Positions 26,915-36,700 of a stretch of 64,000 nucleotides of DNA are shown piece by piece. Origin of the DNA: Giardia muris. Taxonomy: Eukaryota; Fornicata; Diplomonadida; Hexamitidae. Under the pieces are notes generated by a model that was not told where the DNA came from, made no database searches, and worked only from the letters and a program-made list of their open reading frames with translations. Position 1 is the first letter of the stretch; the number at the start of each line of letters is the position of its first letter. A program made the position numbers and the translations under genes. Where the stretch lies: contig CM016927.1 of NCBI GenBank assembly GCA_006247105.1, positions 124,001 through 188,000 of the forward strand, given 5' to 3'.

Positions 26915-28951
26915 CTACATATTAGTGGTCAAACCTGTTAAGACCCAGTCTTCCGAACCGCCTGCGGCACGGTAAATGGAACAGAGTGGAATACCGACTT
27001 TCTTGCTCTGCTCAATCGAAGAAATCAGAATATCGCCTTCGGGAGATGAGGGTAGCGATAGGTCAACCTTGCAGAGGGTGTGGAAAGCTTGGAGTAGTGT
27101 CTCAGAATATGTTTTGATGTCATATAGGAACTGTGACCCGAGACGTGCCGCCGTCTCGGCGATAGTTTCCAAGCAGCTCTGAACGCTGGGCTGACTCTGA
27201 GAACCTACCCGTGTTACTTCTATGAGCTCCGCATCTGGAATAGGTTTGAATACGAGTCTAGGCTCTTCCTCATGTATCTCACTTAAGAGTCGCACTACGG
27301 CCGCTGCGGATGTTCCCGAATGAGCTGCCAATGCAGAGGTAGTGAAGCGTTGTGGCTCCTTGATAGCGGGGACAAAGGGGATACCTTGGAGTACGGGGTA
27401 CTTTGCCGCATGGACGTCGAAGGGTAAAGATCCGTAAACACGGATGGTATATGCGGCAGGAAGGAGGTCTGAAGGCTGTAAGCTAAGGACCTTTAAGGCA
27501 GCTTCCACGGTATGGTACTGAAGGGGGTGATCCTGAAGGCCAAAGGCCCCCAGGCATGTTTGCCACAGTTCCATACAGTCTAGAGTCGTGGAACTGTCGT
27601 CTCTGAGCGCACCAACCAGACACTTTAGGTAGCGTCCTTGTAGCAGCATATCAGTCAATATTTTATTATAACGGGCCACACAGACATCCAGCGTATACAT
27701 CGCACAGACCCGGGGCATCGTCCCAAGCCCTATAAGCAGGGGTCCTAGATTAAGAGAAGGCTCCAAGACGAGCAAGGAATCCGTGGGACCGTTATTCTCG
27801 GTTGTAAAGGCACGAAGACGATTACGAAACGCGAGAACATTGCGATGGGAGGTGGGACCAGGATGAACGCGAGGATATGCTTCTATCTCTTCAATCTCAG
27901 CAGGTAGTATAACTGCATCTGAACTCGAGCTAATGCAACTCCCCAAAACCAGGGTCCTGGACTCCTGTCTATCGCGATTGTGGGTCTGCAAGGATGAGAC
28001 CAATTCCGTCATACTGAAGGGGATATGCGTACAAGGAAGATCTGTCACCCATAGGCGCTGCAAAGGTTCTCGAAGCACGGTCGCGAAAAGGGGTGAGAGA
28101 TGAGTGGTACAGAGGTTAGCTAGTCCCGAATCCATTGAATCCAAGATAAGAAGTACGCGAGGTACTTCAAGCCTTTCGAGAAAGGTACGGAAACATGGCA
28201 AGCACGCTCGTCGTTGTGATGCGATCAGATAACGAACGGCACCCGTTCCCACTAAGGCGTGTAGAGTTCCATAAGGTTTCGTCCAGAGAAGTTTCTGTAA
28301 CAATTCAAGTTTTCCCCCACAAGAGTTTAGACATGCCTCACGTGCACCTGGCTCGAGAGCACTCAGGTTGACGAGCTCCAAGGTATCTGACATGAGTGCC
28401 ATGCCACAGCTTCGTGGTCTAAAGCTTTGTATGATGTCTGCTGTTCGTCGATGACTGGAACAGACAACAAGCGCCAATCCACGTGGGAGTAATGTCGTTG
28501 GAAGTAATAGGAGGCTTGGAGGGATATATTGGGGCAAGAACGTTGGTAAACAACTCGAAATGTTAGACCTGGAGTCGGACAATTGAAAGAAGGGGTATAC
28601 CGATGTGAGGTGGTCATTGGAAGGCGGATCAATTATCCCTGAGTTGACTCCGGAGCGAATTAAGCCTTCGACAAAGTTGAGGCGAGTAGTGACCTCAGTT
28701 GAGGGCTTAGTATCAGTAACAGTAATCATCACATCAGATGTATCAAGGAAGTCCACATCTGTTAGAGGGACGATCTCCTGTGACTCGTAGACGTCCTGAG
28801 CATCCAGACCAGCCTGTATCTTCTGCCGTATTTCCTTGGTCCTACATCTCTTGGCCTTCATATCGACCCGTTGTACACCAGAATGAAGCCTCAAAGACCT
28901 CTGCGAAATCCGTGTTTTCCCACGCACGAAGCCCACCCTCTCCTCGGGCAT
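26915..28951 (-). CDS. conserved-looking protein of unknown family
   Basis: A 678-residue protein from an ATG at 28951, with no recognised motif. The N-terminal 60 residues are basic (MKAKRCRTKEIRQKIQ), suggesting a nuclear or nucleic-acid role. The middle alternates hydrophobic strands (GLALVVC, RVLLILDSMDSG, RTLVLGS), as in an alpha/beta domain. The C-terminal third is helical with a short acidic segment (LLSEIHEEEP). There is no signal peptide or clear membrane span. The stop is 68 bp from the ankyrin fragment, and the start lies 23 bp below the uL30 stop on the same strand. Length, codon use and absence of stops support a real gene. No function is assigned. Confidence 0.8.
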   Translation of the reverse strand: MPEERVGFVRGKTRISQRSLRLHSGVQRVDMKAKRCRTKEIRQKIQAGLDAQDVYESQEIVPLTDVDFLDTSDVMITVTDTKPSTEVTTRLNFVEGLIRSGVNSGIIDPPSNDHLTSVYPFFQLSDSRSNISSCLPTFLPQYIPPSLLLLPTTLLPRGLALVVCSSHRRTADIIQSFRPRSCGMALMSDTLELVNLSALEPGAREACLNSCGGKLELLQKLLWTKPYGTLHALVGTGAVRYLIASQRRACLPCFRTFLERLEVPRVLLILDSMDSGLANLCTTHLSPLFATVLREPLQRLWVTDLPCTHIPFSMTELVSSLQTHNRDRQESRTLVLGSCISSSSDAVILPAEIEEIEAYPRVHPGPTSHRNVLAFRNRLRAFTTENNGPTDSLLVLEPSLNLGPLLIGLGTMPRVCAMYTLDVCVARYNKILTDMLLQGRYLKCLVGALRDDSSTTLDCMELWQTCLGAFGLQDHPLQYHTVEAALKVLSLQPSDLLPAAYTIRVYGSLPFDVHAAKYPVLQGIPFVPAIKEPQRFTTSALAAHSGTSAAAVVRLLSEIHEEEPRLVFKPIPDAELIEVTRVGSQSQPSVQSCLETIAETAARLGSQFLYDIKTYSETLLQAFHTLCKVDLSLPSSPEGDILISSIEQSKKVGIPLCSIYRAAGGSEDWVLTGLTTNM

Positions 28952-28974
28952 TTTACTCTCCCACGACCTTCAAC

Positions 28975-29682
28975 TCAGATCATGTCGGCAACAAAAGAGT
29001 TGATGTAACTCCCACGGTATCCAAAGTCACCCCCCTCGGTGAAGGCGTTGGCCTTGCTGCGGAGTTTGGGAGGACTAAGCTTGAAAGGCCAAAGGAAACG
29101 GCTGGCCTCTCCGAAGTGAGGCCCGCACGTATAGAGCTCGTGGACGACGTCCTCTGCGCAGAGGAGGCCATGTTCCCCGAGGTGCTCGTCAATCAGCTCG
29201 TTGTCAACGATGGGGACGCGCATCCCGCCCACGGACGCAAAGCCCCTCTTATAGACGAGCGCACGGACGGTCTCGAGCGAAGGCTCGCCATACGTGACGT
29301 AGGGGTCGATAAGGCGGAGGGCCCCGAGGGTCGCCGTGTTGCACCTGATGAAGACAGCGTTGTTGATCTGGCGGAGACGGAAGAGGGCGAGGATCGTCCG
29401 AGGCTTCGGGGCGACACCGACGATACCACGGATACGGATCACGAGGTAGATGCGGGCCTCCTCGGGGACGTGGATGCGGCCCGCGGCGAGCGCCTGCTCG
29501 CGCGCGCGCTTCTCCGCGAGCTCGGCCTCGTGGTATTCTTTGGCGTACTTCTGAGCGGACTTAATCGCGTGCTCCCGGACGAACTTCGCCCGCTCCTCGC
29601 GAGCCGTGGCGCGCTCGGCAGCCGAGCGCGCGTCGCGCTGGATGGCGCGCCTCTTCTTCAGGATGAGTTCGGGAACTGGCAT
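28975..29682 (-). CDS. 60S ribosomal protein uL30 (L7)
   Basis: A 235-residue protein with the eukaryote-specific basic and charged N-terminal helix (RRAIQRDARSAAERATARE...). The uL30 core follows (YLVIRIRGIVGVAPKPRTIL and LFRLRQINNAVFIRCNTATL), then the eukaryotic C-terminal block (VNEL-like IVDNELIDEHLGEHGLLCAED). It binds 28S rRNA in the large subunit. The ATG is at 29682. It diverges from the small gene at 29792 across 109 bp. Confidence 0.96.
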   Translation of the reverse strand: MPVPELILKKRRAIQRDARSAAERATAREERAKFVREHAIKSAQKYAKEYHEAELAEKRAREQALAAGRIHVPEEARIYLVIRIRGIVGVAPKPRTILALFRLRQINNAVFIRCNTATLGALRLIDPYVTYGEPSLETVRALVYKRGFASVGGMRVPIVDNELIDEHLGEHGLLCAEDVVHELYTCGPHFGEASRFLWPFKLSPPKLRSKANAFTEGGDFGYRGSYINSFVADMI

Positions 29683-29791
29683 CTCTTCTTCAAGGCTAGA
29701 CTGATTCTTCGAGGGAAATCGGAATCAAAACGCATTGGGGAGATAGCTTGATAAGTAGGCGAGGTAGTTTTTTGCGGAGGGAGCATCCAGG

Positions 29792-30115
29792 ATGGCGTAC
29801 AGGATCGTTGAGGCCAGGGACTCCATTATCACGCCTATCGAGCAGGCCGGGACGTCTTCTGACCACTTACTGGTTAGGGTGGAGTCGGAGAGGGGGATAG
29901 GAAGGGCTGTGATCGAGGTGCTAGAGCCGTGTACCATTCAACTGGATATTGGGATCAAGAATTGTGAGGGTTTCGATGTCACGCTTGAAGATGGTGAGCT
30001 ACACATGGGAGTGGATGAGGTGAAACCCGTAGTCAAGGACGGCCGCGTCCATGCCACCGTTGCGTTCCCGCGTGCTGGGCGCTACGTGGTACAATGGGTG
30101 GACTGGTATAGGTAA
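29792..30115 (+). CDS. small beta-sandwich-like protein, tandem paralogue A (unknown)
   Basis: A 107-residue protein with alternating hydrophobic/polar strands and no signal peptide or TM. Its C-terminal half (GFDVTLEDGELHMGVDEV ... VHATVAFPRAG ... VVQWVDWYR) lines up with the next gene's GFTVRIDEQDYTMDEI ... IQVWLSVPAN ... VKFEWM. The two therefore look like diverged tandem duplicates. The ending YVVQWVDW recalls GOLD-type domains, but this is only suggestive. The ATG at 29792 is 109 bp from the divergent uL30. Confidence 0.75.
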   Translation: MAYRIVEARDSIITPIEQAGTSSDHLLVRVESERGIGRAVIEVLEPCTIQLDIGIKNCEGFDVTLEDGELHMGVDEVKPVVKDGRVHATVAFPRAGRYVVQWVDWYR

Positions 30116-30191
30116 AACGCCCCTCCCATTCTGGGTTCTCTTAGAGTGCGTGTTGGCGGAATTCCATTTCCGCGGGTGGGGCGCACAAAAA

Positions 30192-30488
30192 ATGCCTGTC
30201 TGCTTCAATAGCTATGGGACATACCACGTCCTCCACTCCGAGCTCGACCCCGACAGCTACGTCCTCCGCATCAACGCGAATGCCGACAACGGATACCAGA
30301 AGTTCTCAATCGACCACACGGCCGAGCTCCTGATCAAGCTCAACCAGCCAACGATCACCGGGTTCACTGTCCGCATCGACGAGCAGGACTACACGATGGA
30401 CGAGATCCCCTACCAGGCCGAGGACGACCATATCCAGGTCTGGCTCTCCGTCCCCGCCAACACCCTTGTCAAGTTCGAGTGGATGTAA
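30192..30488 (+). CDS. small beta-sandwich-like protein, tandem paralogue B (unknown)
   Basis: A 98-residue acidic protein starting at an ATG inside GCGCACAAAAAATG, the A-rich start context common here. Its predicted strands and C-terminal signature match the preceding 107-residue protein (GFxVxI/L...MxDEI/V...P...VxF/WxW). There is no TM or signal peptide, and no named family is recognised. A longer frame upstream from 30051 would overlap gene A and is not supported. Confidence 0.75.
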   Translation: MPVCFNSYGTYHVLHSELDPDSYVLRINANADNGYQKFSIDHTAELLIKLNQPTITGFTVRIDEQDYTMDEIPYQAEDDHIQVWLSVPANTLVKFEWM

Positions 30489-30742
30489 ATCCGTCAGGTA
30501 TGGGCGAGTGCTGGCACCGGTATGGGTGGGTGTCAGCGCCAATTCGGCCCGGGGCTCAAAGGGCTCAGAGGAGAGGGTCATGCGTTGAGTATGAGGAGGA
30601 TCGCGTGCCGATAAGGCGGGTTTCACTCCACTGAGGAGAGGGGGAGGTGACTCGAGCATACCGGAGACGGAGAGGGGGGAGAAAAGGGCGATGGACTATT
30701 GAGTGTTGTAGCCCCATAGAGAGGGACGGAAGGGAGCAAGGG

Positions 30743-31066
30743 TCAAATGGAGAGGCCGAATACCGTCATCATGCAGTAAATGGTTCGGTTCTCCCAGGTG
30801 ATATGTGCGTGCCCGTCCGTGGCGGCGTCCCAATACTCCGCGGTTGACGCGTGCAGGCCCGCGCCCATTCGCTGTAGCAAGGCGCACGTGACTAGGTACT
30901 TGTACGGCTTCTTGAGGGCCACCAACCTTTTCAAGACTTCATCGATTAGCGTCTCGGTCCACTGCGTCACCTTCGAGGCCTGATACGTTGCCTGCCCGAG
31001 CGTCGTATCCAGGACCTCCCGAGCTAAGCTGATCACCTCCTCAGGGACGAACATGAGCTCGGACAT
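30743..31066 (-). CDS. Tctex-type dynein light chain (copy 1)
   Basis: A 107-residue protein with the DYNLT/Tctex1 pattern: a helical N-terminus, WTETLIDEVLKRLVALKKPY, KYLVTCALLQRMGAGLH, then beta strands ending AHITWENRTIYCMMTVFGLS. These light chains dimerise and bind dynein intermediate chains in axonemal or cytoplasmic dynein. The frame extends upstream to 31189, but MSELMFVPEEV at 31066 follows an A-rich CCCAAAAA tract and gives the normal length. A close paralogue lies directly upstream. Confidence 0.95.
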   Translation of the reverse strand: MSELMFVPEEVISLAREVLDTTLGQATYQASKVTQWTETLIDEVLKRLVALKKPYKYLVTCALLQRMGAGLHASTAEYWDAATDGHAHITWENRTIYCMMTVFGLSI

Positions 31067-31230
31067 TTTTTGGGTTTTCCTTCTAGGACGGAGGAGGCAA
31101 GGAGACGAAGAGGGCGTATAGAGGGCGAAGGTCTGGATGCTGATACCTACACCGGGACCCCCTTGAGTCCCTTGAGCTCCTAATAGCAAATCGCATCGTT
31201 TGTCTTCGTCAGGTCTCTCACCCCTTCACT

Positions 31231-31554
31231 TCATAACGCCACGCCAAAGACGGTCACTACGCAATACAGGGCCCGGTTCTCCCACCTGACGATGGCCACC
31301 CCATCGGTTGTGGTATCCCAGTACGCCGAGCATGCAGTGTGTAGACCCGCCCCAGTCTTCTGCATCAACGTGCAGGTGACCAGGTACTTGTATGGCTTCC
31401 GTTGAGCCACTAGCTTCTTCAACACCTCGTCGATGATCTGCTCCGTGAGCTGGGCACAGCGGGCGTGCTGGTAGCTCGCCGACCCAATGACTTGTTCCGC
31501 CGTATCCTTGACGACGCTATTGATCTCCTCTGAGACAAACGAGACGTCCGCCAT
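31231..31554 (-). CDS. Tctex-type dynein light chain (copy 2)
   Basis: A 107-residue protein, the same length as the preceding light chain and identical at roughly half of positions by eye. Shared blocks include KPYKYLVTC, GAGLH, YWD..TDG and RWENRALYC versus TWENRTIYC. The start is the ATG at 31554; the frame's upstream codon is a TTG. Together the two genes form a tandem duplication, perhaps giving two dimer types for axonemal dyneins. It diverges from SERF across 50 bp. Confidence 0.95.
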   Translation of the reverse strand: MADVSFVSEEINSVVKDTAEQVIGSASYQHARCAQLTEQIIDEVLKKLVAQRKPYKYLVTCTLMQKTGAGLHTACSAYWDTTTDGVAIVRWENRALYCVVTVFGVAL

Positions 31555-31604
31555 CAATCAGAAGCTCTTCGAAATGCGATTTTACAGCTCAAAAAGGTAG
31601 CACC
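31555..31604. promoter_or_regulatory. divergent promoter, Tctex copy 2 / SERF
   Basis: A 50-bp gap between divergent ATGs. It contains GCGATTTTACAGCTCAAAAAG about 8 bp before the SERF start. Confidence 0.5.
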
Positions 31605-31781
31605 ATGACGCGTGGGAACCAGCGAGACGTCGACCGCGAACGCGCAAGGAAGCGCAAGGAGCGGAACGAGGGCGCGAGGGGAAACTCCCATGCCGGCATG
31701 GACCTCGCTGCTGAGCGTGAGAGGACTGCCGAAATCATGCGACAGAAGCAGCAGGCGGCCGACGCGCGTAAGAGCCAGTGA
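31605..31781 (+). CDS. SERF-like small EDRK-rich protein (58 aa)
   Basis: A 58-residue, highly charged protein beginning MTRGNQRDVDRERARKRK and ending with EIMRQKQQAADARK. Both match the SERF/4F5 family, which starts MTRGNQRELAR and has a DxEIMQQKQ motif. SERF proteins are small nucleic-acid- and amyloid-binding factors, and are also nuclear or nucleolar; the role here is unknown. The gene is too short for many ORF callers. The TGA at 31779-31781 sits inside an AGTGAAC poly(A)-type signal, which supports a real transcript end. Confidence 0.85.
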   Translation: MTRGNQRDVDRERARKRKERNEGARGNSHAGMDLAAERERTAEIMRQKQQAADARKSQ

Positions 31782-31783
31782 AC
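31777..31783 (+). terminator. AGTGAAC poly(A)-type signal spanning the SERF stop
   Basis: The AGTRAAY heptamer includes the TGA stop codon of the 58-residue SERF gene. Confidence 0.55.
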
Positions 31784-31838
31784 AGTCCCTGTCCTCATCC
31801 TCCATGACTCTGCTAGGCTTGCTAACCGCATTGACCCC

Positions 31839-32264
31839 TCATTGCTCGCGTGTGTAATCGAGATTGATTGCCTCTCCAAACTTCGGCTCAAGAGTCTTCC
31901 TGATTCTGTCAAGGACGAGGGTAATGTTCCCGATGCGCTTCTTGACTCCCTCCTGTTCTGTCTCGAGCGTCTCACGCTGCTTATCAAGAAGCTTATCGAT
32001 CCTAGTCGGAGTCAAGGTAAAGAAGGAGGAGCCGATTGCAAGCGAGGTCCCACCCATTTCGTCTTCAGCCTCTTCAACCTCATCGTCAAGCTCAAGTAAC
32101 TTCAAGGAAGCCGTCGAAAGGGTATCGATTTGCTCCTCGATCTCTTTCGCCCTTTCCTTCAGGTCCGAGTAGGTCATGTAGAGCCGCGCGAACGCGCAGA
32201 TCATCTCCTGATCCTCGCGAGTCACCTCGGCGGCCTTCTGCTTCGACGGTAACAACGGCTGCAT
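31839..32264 (-). CDS. prefoldin subunit 4
   Basis: A 141-residue protein with the beta-type prefoldin plan: helix, beta hairpin, helix. VTREDQEMICAFARL matches the family's VTFEDQQKINKFAR. The hairpin region contains IGSSFFTLTP, and the C-terminus (LEPKFGEAINLD) matches the family's YAKFG..INLE. Prefoldin is a hexameric chaperone that delivers nascent actin and tubulin to the CCT chaperonin, so it is relevant to a tubulin-rich flagellate. The frame's first codon at 32267 is GTG; the ATG at 32264 is chosen. It diverges from the DAW1-like gene across 41 bp. Confidence 0.88.
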   Translation of the reverse strand: MQPLLPSKQKAAEVTREDQEMICAFARLYMTYSDLKERAKEIEEQIDTLSTASLKLLELDDEVEEAEDEMGGTSLAIGSSFFTLTPTRIDKLLDKQRETLETEQEGVKKRIGNITLVLDRIRKTLEPKFGEAINLDYTREQ

Positions 32265-32305
32265 CACGTGGTGGAAGAAATTTTGCTCCCCGATCGCCCG
32301 GGACG
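32265..32305. promoter_or_regulatory. divergent promoter, prefoldin 4 / DAW1-like
   Basis: A 41-bp gap between divergent ATGs, containing GAAGAAATTTTGCTCC, the only A/T-rich patch. Confidence 0.5.
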
Positions 32306-33739
32306 ATGAGACTGAACGCCTTCGAGCTCCGGTATTACCCCCCGGCCGTCACGGTGCGCTACACGAGGCACGGAGGCGTGGATGCCGTGGCCGACGTTTT
32401 CGAAGTTCCTTTCTGCGTGACGAGCGTTCAGGAATGTCTTGATTTCCTCCGCACTCAGCACCCGTTCCTTAACCACTATCGCGAGCAGACAGCGCAAATC
32501 TCGAAGGCGCTTGTCGATGCCCAAGCCATGGGATTGAAAGGGAAGTACGTCCCACGCGCAGTCCTTACCTCACACCTTCTCCCGATCACTTGCTGCTCTC
32601 TAGACAAGGCGGGAGAGCTCCTCGTGACCACGTCCCACGACCGGACGGCGAAGATATATCGCTTGGACCCGACTTGTGCTGGTGCTCCTGCGACAGAGCT
32701 ATGGACTCTTGAAGGGCATGAGCACTTAGTTTACACGGGAAGATTCAGTTATCCTGCGGCACGGATATGTGCGACCGCCTCGTTCGATGGCAGTTGTCGA
32801 CTTTGGGATGTTGAGAGTGGGCAATCCCTAGCGACTCTCATAGACTCGTCAAGGATAGCCGAGCTGCTCTGCCTCGACTTCTCCCCCACACGTGAGGAGC
32901 TACTTGCCTTGGGCGCCTCAAACGGCATGGTCTATGTTTGGGATATCAATAGGCCGGATCAGGCGCTCATGTCTTTACAGGCCCACGCGGAGGAGGCCGT
33001 CTCCGTGTCCTTCGACGGGAAGACAGGAAACAAGCTGATTACGGCATCCTTCGATGGCCAGGTTTTAGTCCATGACCTACGGACCTTGTCGGTATCTCTG
33101 TCTGATGGATTGCAGGAGAACCAGGACTCCGTTAGTAGGAACGCAACATCTAAGCTCATCGTCAAACACCCGGTCGAGATAACGTCGGTGAGCACGGATT
33201 GGGGGACGACAATGGTTGCAAGCGGAAGCGCTGACGGGACGCTTTGCGTGACGGATCTACGCGCCCCCGAACACCCCCTTTACCGCCACTGTTTTGGCGC
33301 GGAGATCATGAGCTGCTCTCTAGCCCTTTCGAAGCGGTACTCGGCAGTGGCCGTCCATAAAGGAGATTCCATGTGCATCCCAGACCCCATTAGTCGAAGT
33401 CATCGTCCCCGTAAGGCGAAGAAGAACGAGGTCGACGCGTACATCATCGATAATGACCAAGGCGGCTTAGTAGGACTACTTCAGGGGCATGTCGGCGAGA
33501 TCAATACGGTACGCTTCACCTACCCAGGTTTTGGGAGTAGAATCGTCACCTGTAGTGAGGACCGTACCGTTCGGGTATGGGGTGGCCCCGATGACTTGAA
33601 GAAACCGTTGGCGGAAGTCACCAGACTAGATGGGCATACGGACGCGGTCACGTGCCTCGATGTCTCCTACGACTCCTCCATAATCGTTAGTGCGGCCGCA
33701 AACAACGTTTGCCGCATGTACTCCTGGGTTCCGAAGTGA
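32306..33739 (+). CDS. DAW1/ODA16/WDR69-like dynein assembly factor
   Basis: A 477-residue protein. MRLNAFELRYYPPAV at the start is almost the diagnostic N-terminus of ODA16/DAW1 (MRLKRFLLRYYPPG). A short helical domain and about seven or eight WD40 repeats follow (SHDRTAKIYRL, SFDGSCRLWDVESGQ, GASNGMVYVWDI, SEDRTVRVWGG). DAW1/ODA16 is a cargo adaptor linking outer-arm dynein to intraflagellar transport. The frame runs open far upstream, but the ATG at 32306 gives the conserved N-terminus. An insert of about 35 residues with basic RSHRPRKAKKN lies before the last repeats. Its stop is 14 bp from the convergent OSCA-type gene. Confidence 0.92.
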   Translation: MRLNAFELRYYPPAVTVRYTRHGGVDAVADVFEVPFCVTSVQECLDFLRTQHPFLNHYREQTAQISKALVDAQAMGLKGKYVPRAVLTSHLLPITCCSLDKAGELLVTTSHDRTAKIYRLDPTCAGAPATELWTLEGHEHLVYTGRFSYPAARICATASFDGSCRLWDVESGQSLATLIDSSRIAELLCLDFSPTREELLALGASNGMVYVWDINRPDQALMSLQAHAEEAVSVSFDGKTGNKLITASFDGQVLVHDLRTLSVSLSDGLQENQDSVSRNATSKLIVKHPVEITSVSTDWGTTMVASGSADGTLCVTDLRAPEHPLYRHCFGAEIMSCSLALSKRYSAVAVHKGDSMCIPDPISRSHRPRKAKKNEVDAYIIDNDQGGLVGLLQGHVGEINTVRFTYPGFGSRIVTCSEDRTVRVWGGPDDLKKPLAEVTRLDGHTDAVTCLDVSYDSSIIVSAAANNVCRMYSWVPK

Positions 33740-33753
33740 TCTCCGTACCCATC

Positions 33754-36700
33754 CTACCTGACGTCTCCATCCTGCCGTCCGATCCCATAGACATACGCTG
33801 TAGCGTACGCGGGGTGTGTATACATGGTCGCGATGTTTCGGACCTCGGAGGCCGTGAGCTCATGCGTCTGGATGGAGCCCTCATCTGCCACTTCGCATTG
33901 GAAGTCCTCATAGAGGAGTGAGATCCGTCGCATGTAAGAGATCGGAGGGCGCCAAAGGTTGAGGGAGTGTGTCTGACGGCGGATTCGAAGGGAACTCATG
34001 TTGACGTCGGGGCGTGGTTGTGCGTTTTGGACCAAGACGCTTGCTAGTTGGTTATCAGAGCTTTGTTGAACCGCCTTGAGCATCTCCTGCTCTTCGTAGT
34101 CGACCCACTTGTCAAGGTGATCGTCAACCACCTGTTTCGCCTCCGAAAGCTTAGTGTCGTCGGCAGTGGGGTGTGTGCGTGCCGGGTTGAAGGGGTTGAT
34201 GGACGATATGTCATTCAGGCCCCAAGTGCTCAAATGGATGGTGAACATGGCGCGGCGATACATCATGTCCAGGGTAAACTTGCGGGCGATGGAGATGACG
34301 AGGGAGATGACAAGGACGAGGGAGCAGAGTCTAAAGAGAAGGCTAGACCGGATGGCCAGGAAGGATGCGGTGGTGATCATCATCAAACAGTATCCGAAGA
34401 AGATATCGGAGCTGACATGGCGGATAATATCCGCCTCTGAGCTCATCTCGGAGTTGGGGAGGGGAGCGTAGACATACAAGATATTGAAGCGATTGACGAT
34501 AGAAAAGACCGTGTACGTGACGAAGACGACGACAATGGAGATGGGGGCGATGACGGCGTACATCATCCCGATGACGAGCATATGAGACCCATAGGCAAGC
34601 TGCTTCAGGTATGGGAAGCCCCGGTACCGGAAGATCTGCTCCCGCACCATCGGGTCCTTCGTGATAAGGTAAATCACATACTTGACGGCGACGAGGAAGA
34701 GATCCGGAAGCCGTAATAAGGAGAGGACGGAGAAGAGGAAGTATTTCGTGATCAAATAGTTGAGAAAGGTGAAGATCTGAGCCGTTATGTTCTCTCCAAT
34801 GTTCCCTATCAGCTTGAGCAACGTCGTAGACGGCAGGGAGCCAAGGTTGATGACTCCACTCGCGTCAAATGTCGAGGAGAGTAAGATCTGGACTACTCCA
34901 ACGATCATGACGAGAAAGGTGAAGTTGATATGGTACTCGACGTTGATCTTCTGGTTAAGCGTGGTGTAATGGGGAATCCATGCCATCTTGTTGATAACCA
35001 TGGGGAGAAGAGTCATGAAGACAACCTGGATAATTGTTGGAAGAAGGGTGATACACATAGACGTAATTCTGTGACAAAGAAGACAAAGGACCCGGTTCTG
35101 TACGACGGTAGAGCCTGTTGAGGAGTTTGCCACCGCGCAACCTCCTAAAGCGGGACAAATGGCATCATAGAAGCTATCAAACCAAGAGCGACCATCCCGT
35201 GCCACAATGTTCAACAGTAAGGTCTGAGGGACGAAATAGACCATGAAGAGGATAATCATGAGGCACCAGAATATCCCATTCAGTGCAATTCTTTTCCCTC
35301 GTGTAAGCCCAGTATTCTGCCAATTAATTTGATTATATTCAGGGGCCTGACTCACTCGTGGTTCTGCAGCATTCATATAGATGAGAGAGCTACCGGTAAG
35401 GAAGGCATCGACTTGTGTCTTGCAAATCAAGAAGGCGGTACGGCCGATAGGGGTATCCATATGAATGGCTCCAGAAGCGCTAGCAGTCATCATGAGCGCG
35501 GGTTCATCTATGGTTCCAACTCCAGAAGATGGGACGATATCCTTGAGTTTGTCTAATACGGCCTTGGGGCAATCCCGAGTGTACCGGGTGAGAATGGGGC
35601 TCAGAAGCGCCTGTTCGGAGGCGTGCGGGACGTGGATGGATAGGTCTCCCCTTTCCTCTGATGATATATTCATTATTTTCGTTGTGAGGTACTCAATGGC
35701 CGTTTCGTATTGGTCAAGCTTTTTGATGGCATCGTCAACCGTGGCACGACGGCAAGTAGTCAGGCGATTGAAGCAGGTGATGATATGTGGCATGGCCGGA
35801 GGAAGGCTTTCAACCCCCTGGAGATAGCTCAAGTCGACGTTATAGCGGTAAGCGGTGGATAAGATCTCGCACTTCAGGTTTCTGGCTTGGGTATGGAGGG
35901 GCAGGGAGCTCTTTTTAGTCCTTTGGAGCTTAGCCTGAAGCCTATTGATCGATCTCTGGCGAGTGACTAAAGGTTTTAGACGCTCCTGGACCAGCAGGGC
36001 GTCAAGTCGCGCCTGATATAGCAGGGTCATCCGTGCAACCTTATTTTGCTTGCGTATGATCTTCTGAAGCTTCTTGTATTGCTTAGTCAAGGCCACGGCC
36101 GACCTTGGGGAACAAATGACCTTCTCAATGACCCTCTCGGGGAAGGCCTGCTGTAAGGAGGTTGTCAAGTCACCAAGAGTGCGGATCTGCTTTGGTAATT
36201 GCTCTAGCATGACGACATAATTGTGCGGGGCGGCACGGCGAAGGGCTCGTTGCCGGAAGTAGACGTAGGAGACTAGGAACTGGGCATAGAACTCCGTGAG
36301 GAGGAAGCTGAAGCCGAGGGCGACTAGGACTGGTACAACGATCATGTATGACTTGTTCTCGATATGGATGATGGAGAGGCGAGACCAGAAGGTCTGATAG
36401 CTGGGACTGAAGTCCTGATCGGTCCCAAGATAATAGACGGGGATGAGGACCGTACCAACAATGACGACCATTAACCCGAATAGGATGATCAACATCCCTT
36501 GAAATAGAACGAAGACGGCCGCCACGTTTCCACAACGGGCATAGATGGCGATTGGCTCGATAAGGACGTCCACAAACCAGATGTTCCAGCCTCTTCGTCG
36601 ACGTAGGTAACGCGGACAATAGACGGCCGGAAGCGCCCACTTGAGAAGGGAGAAGGTCAAGAGGACCGCAGCCGTGAGGAGGAGCTGGGTGAGAATCGTG

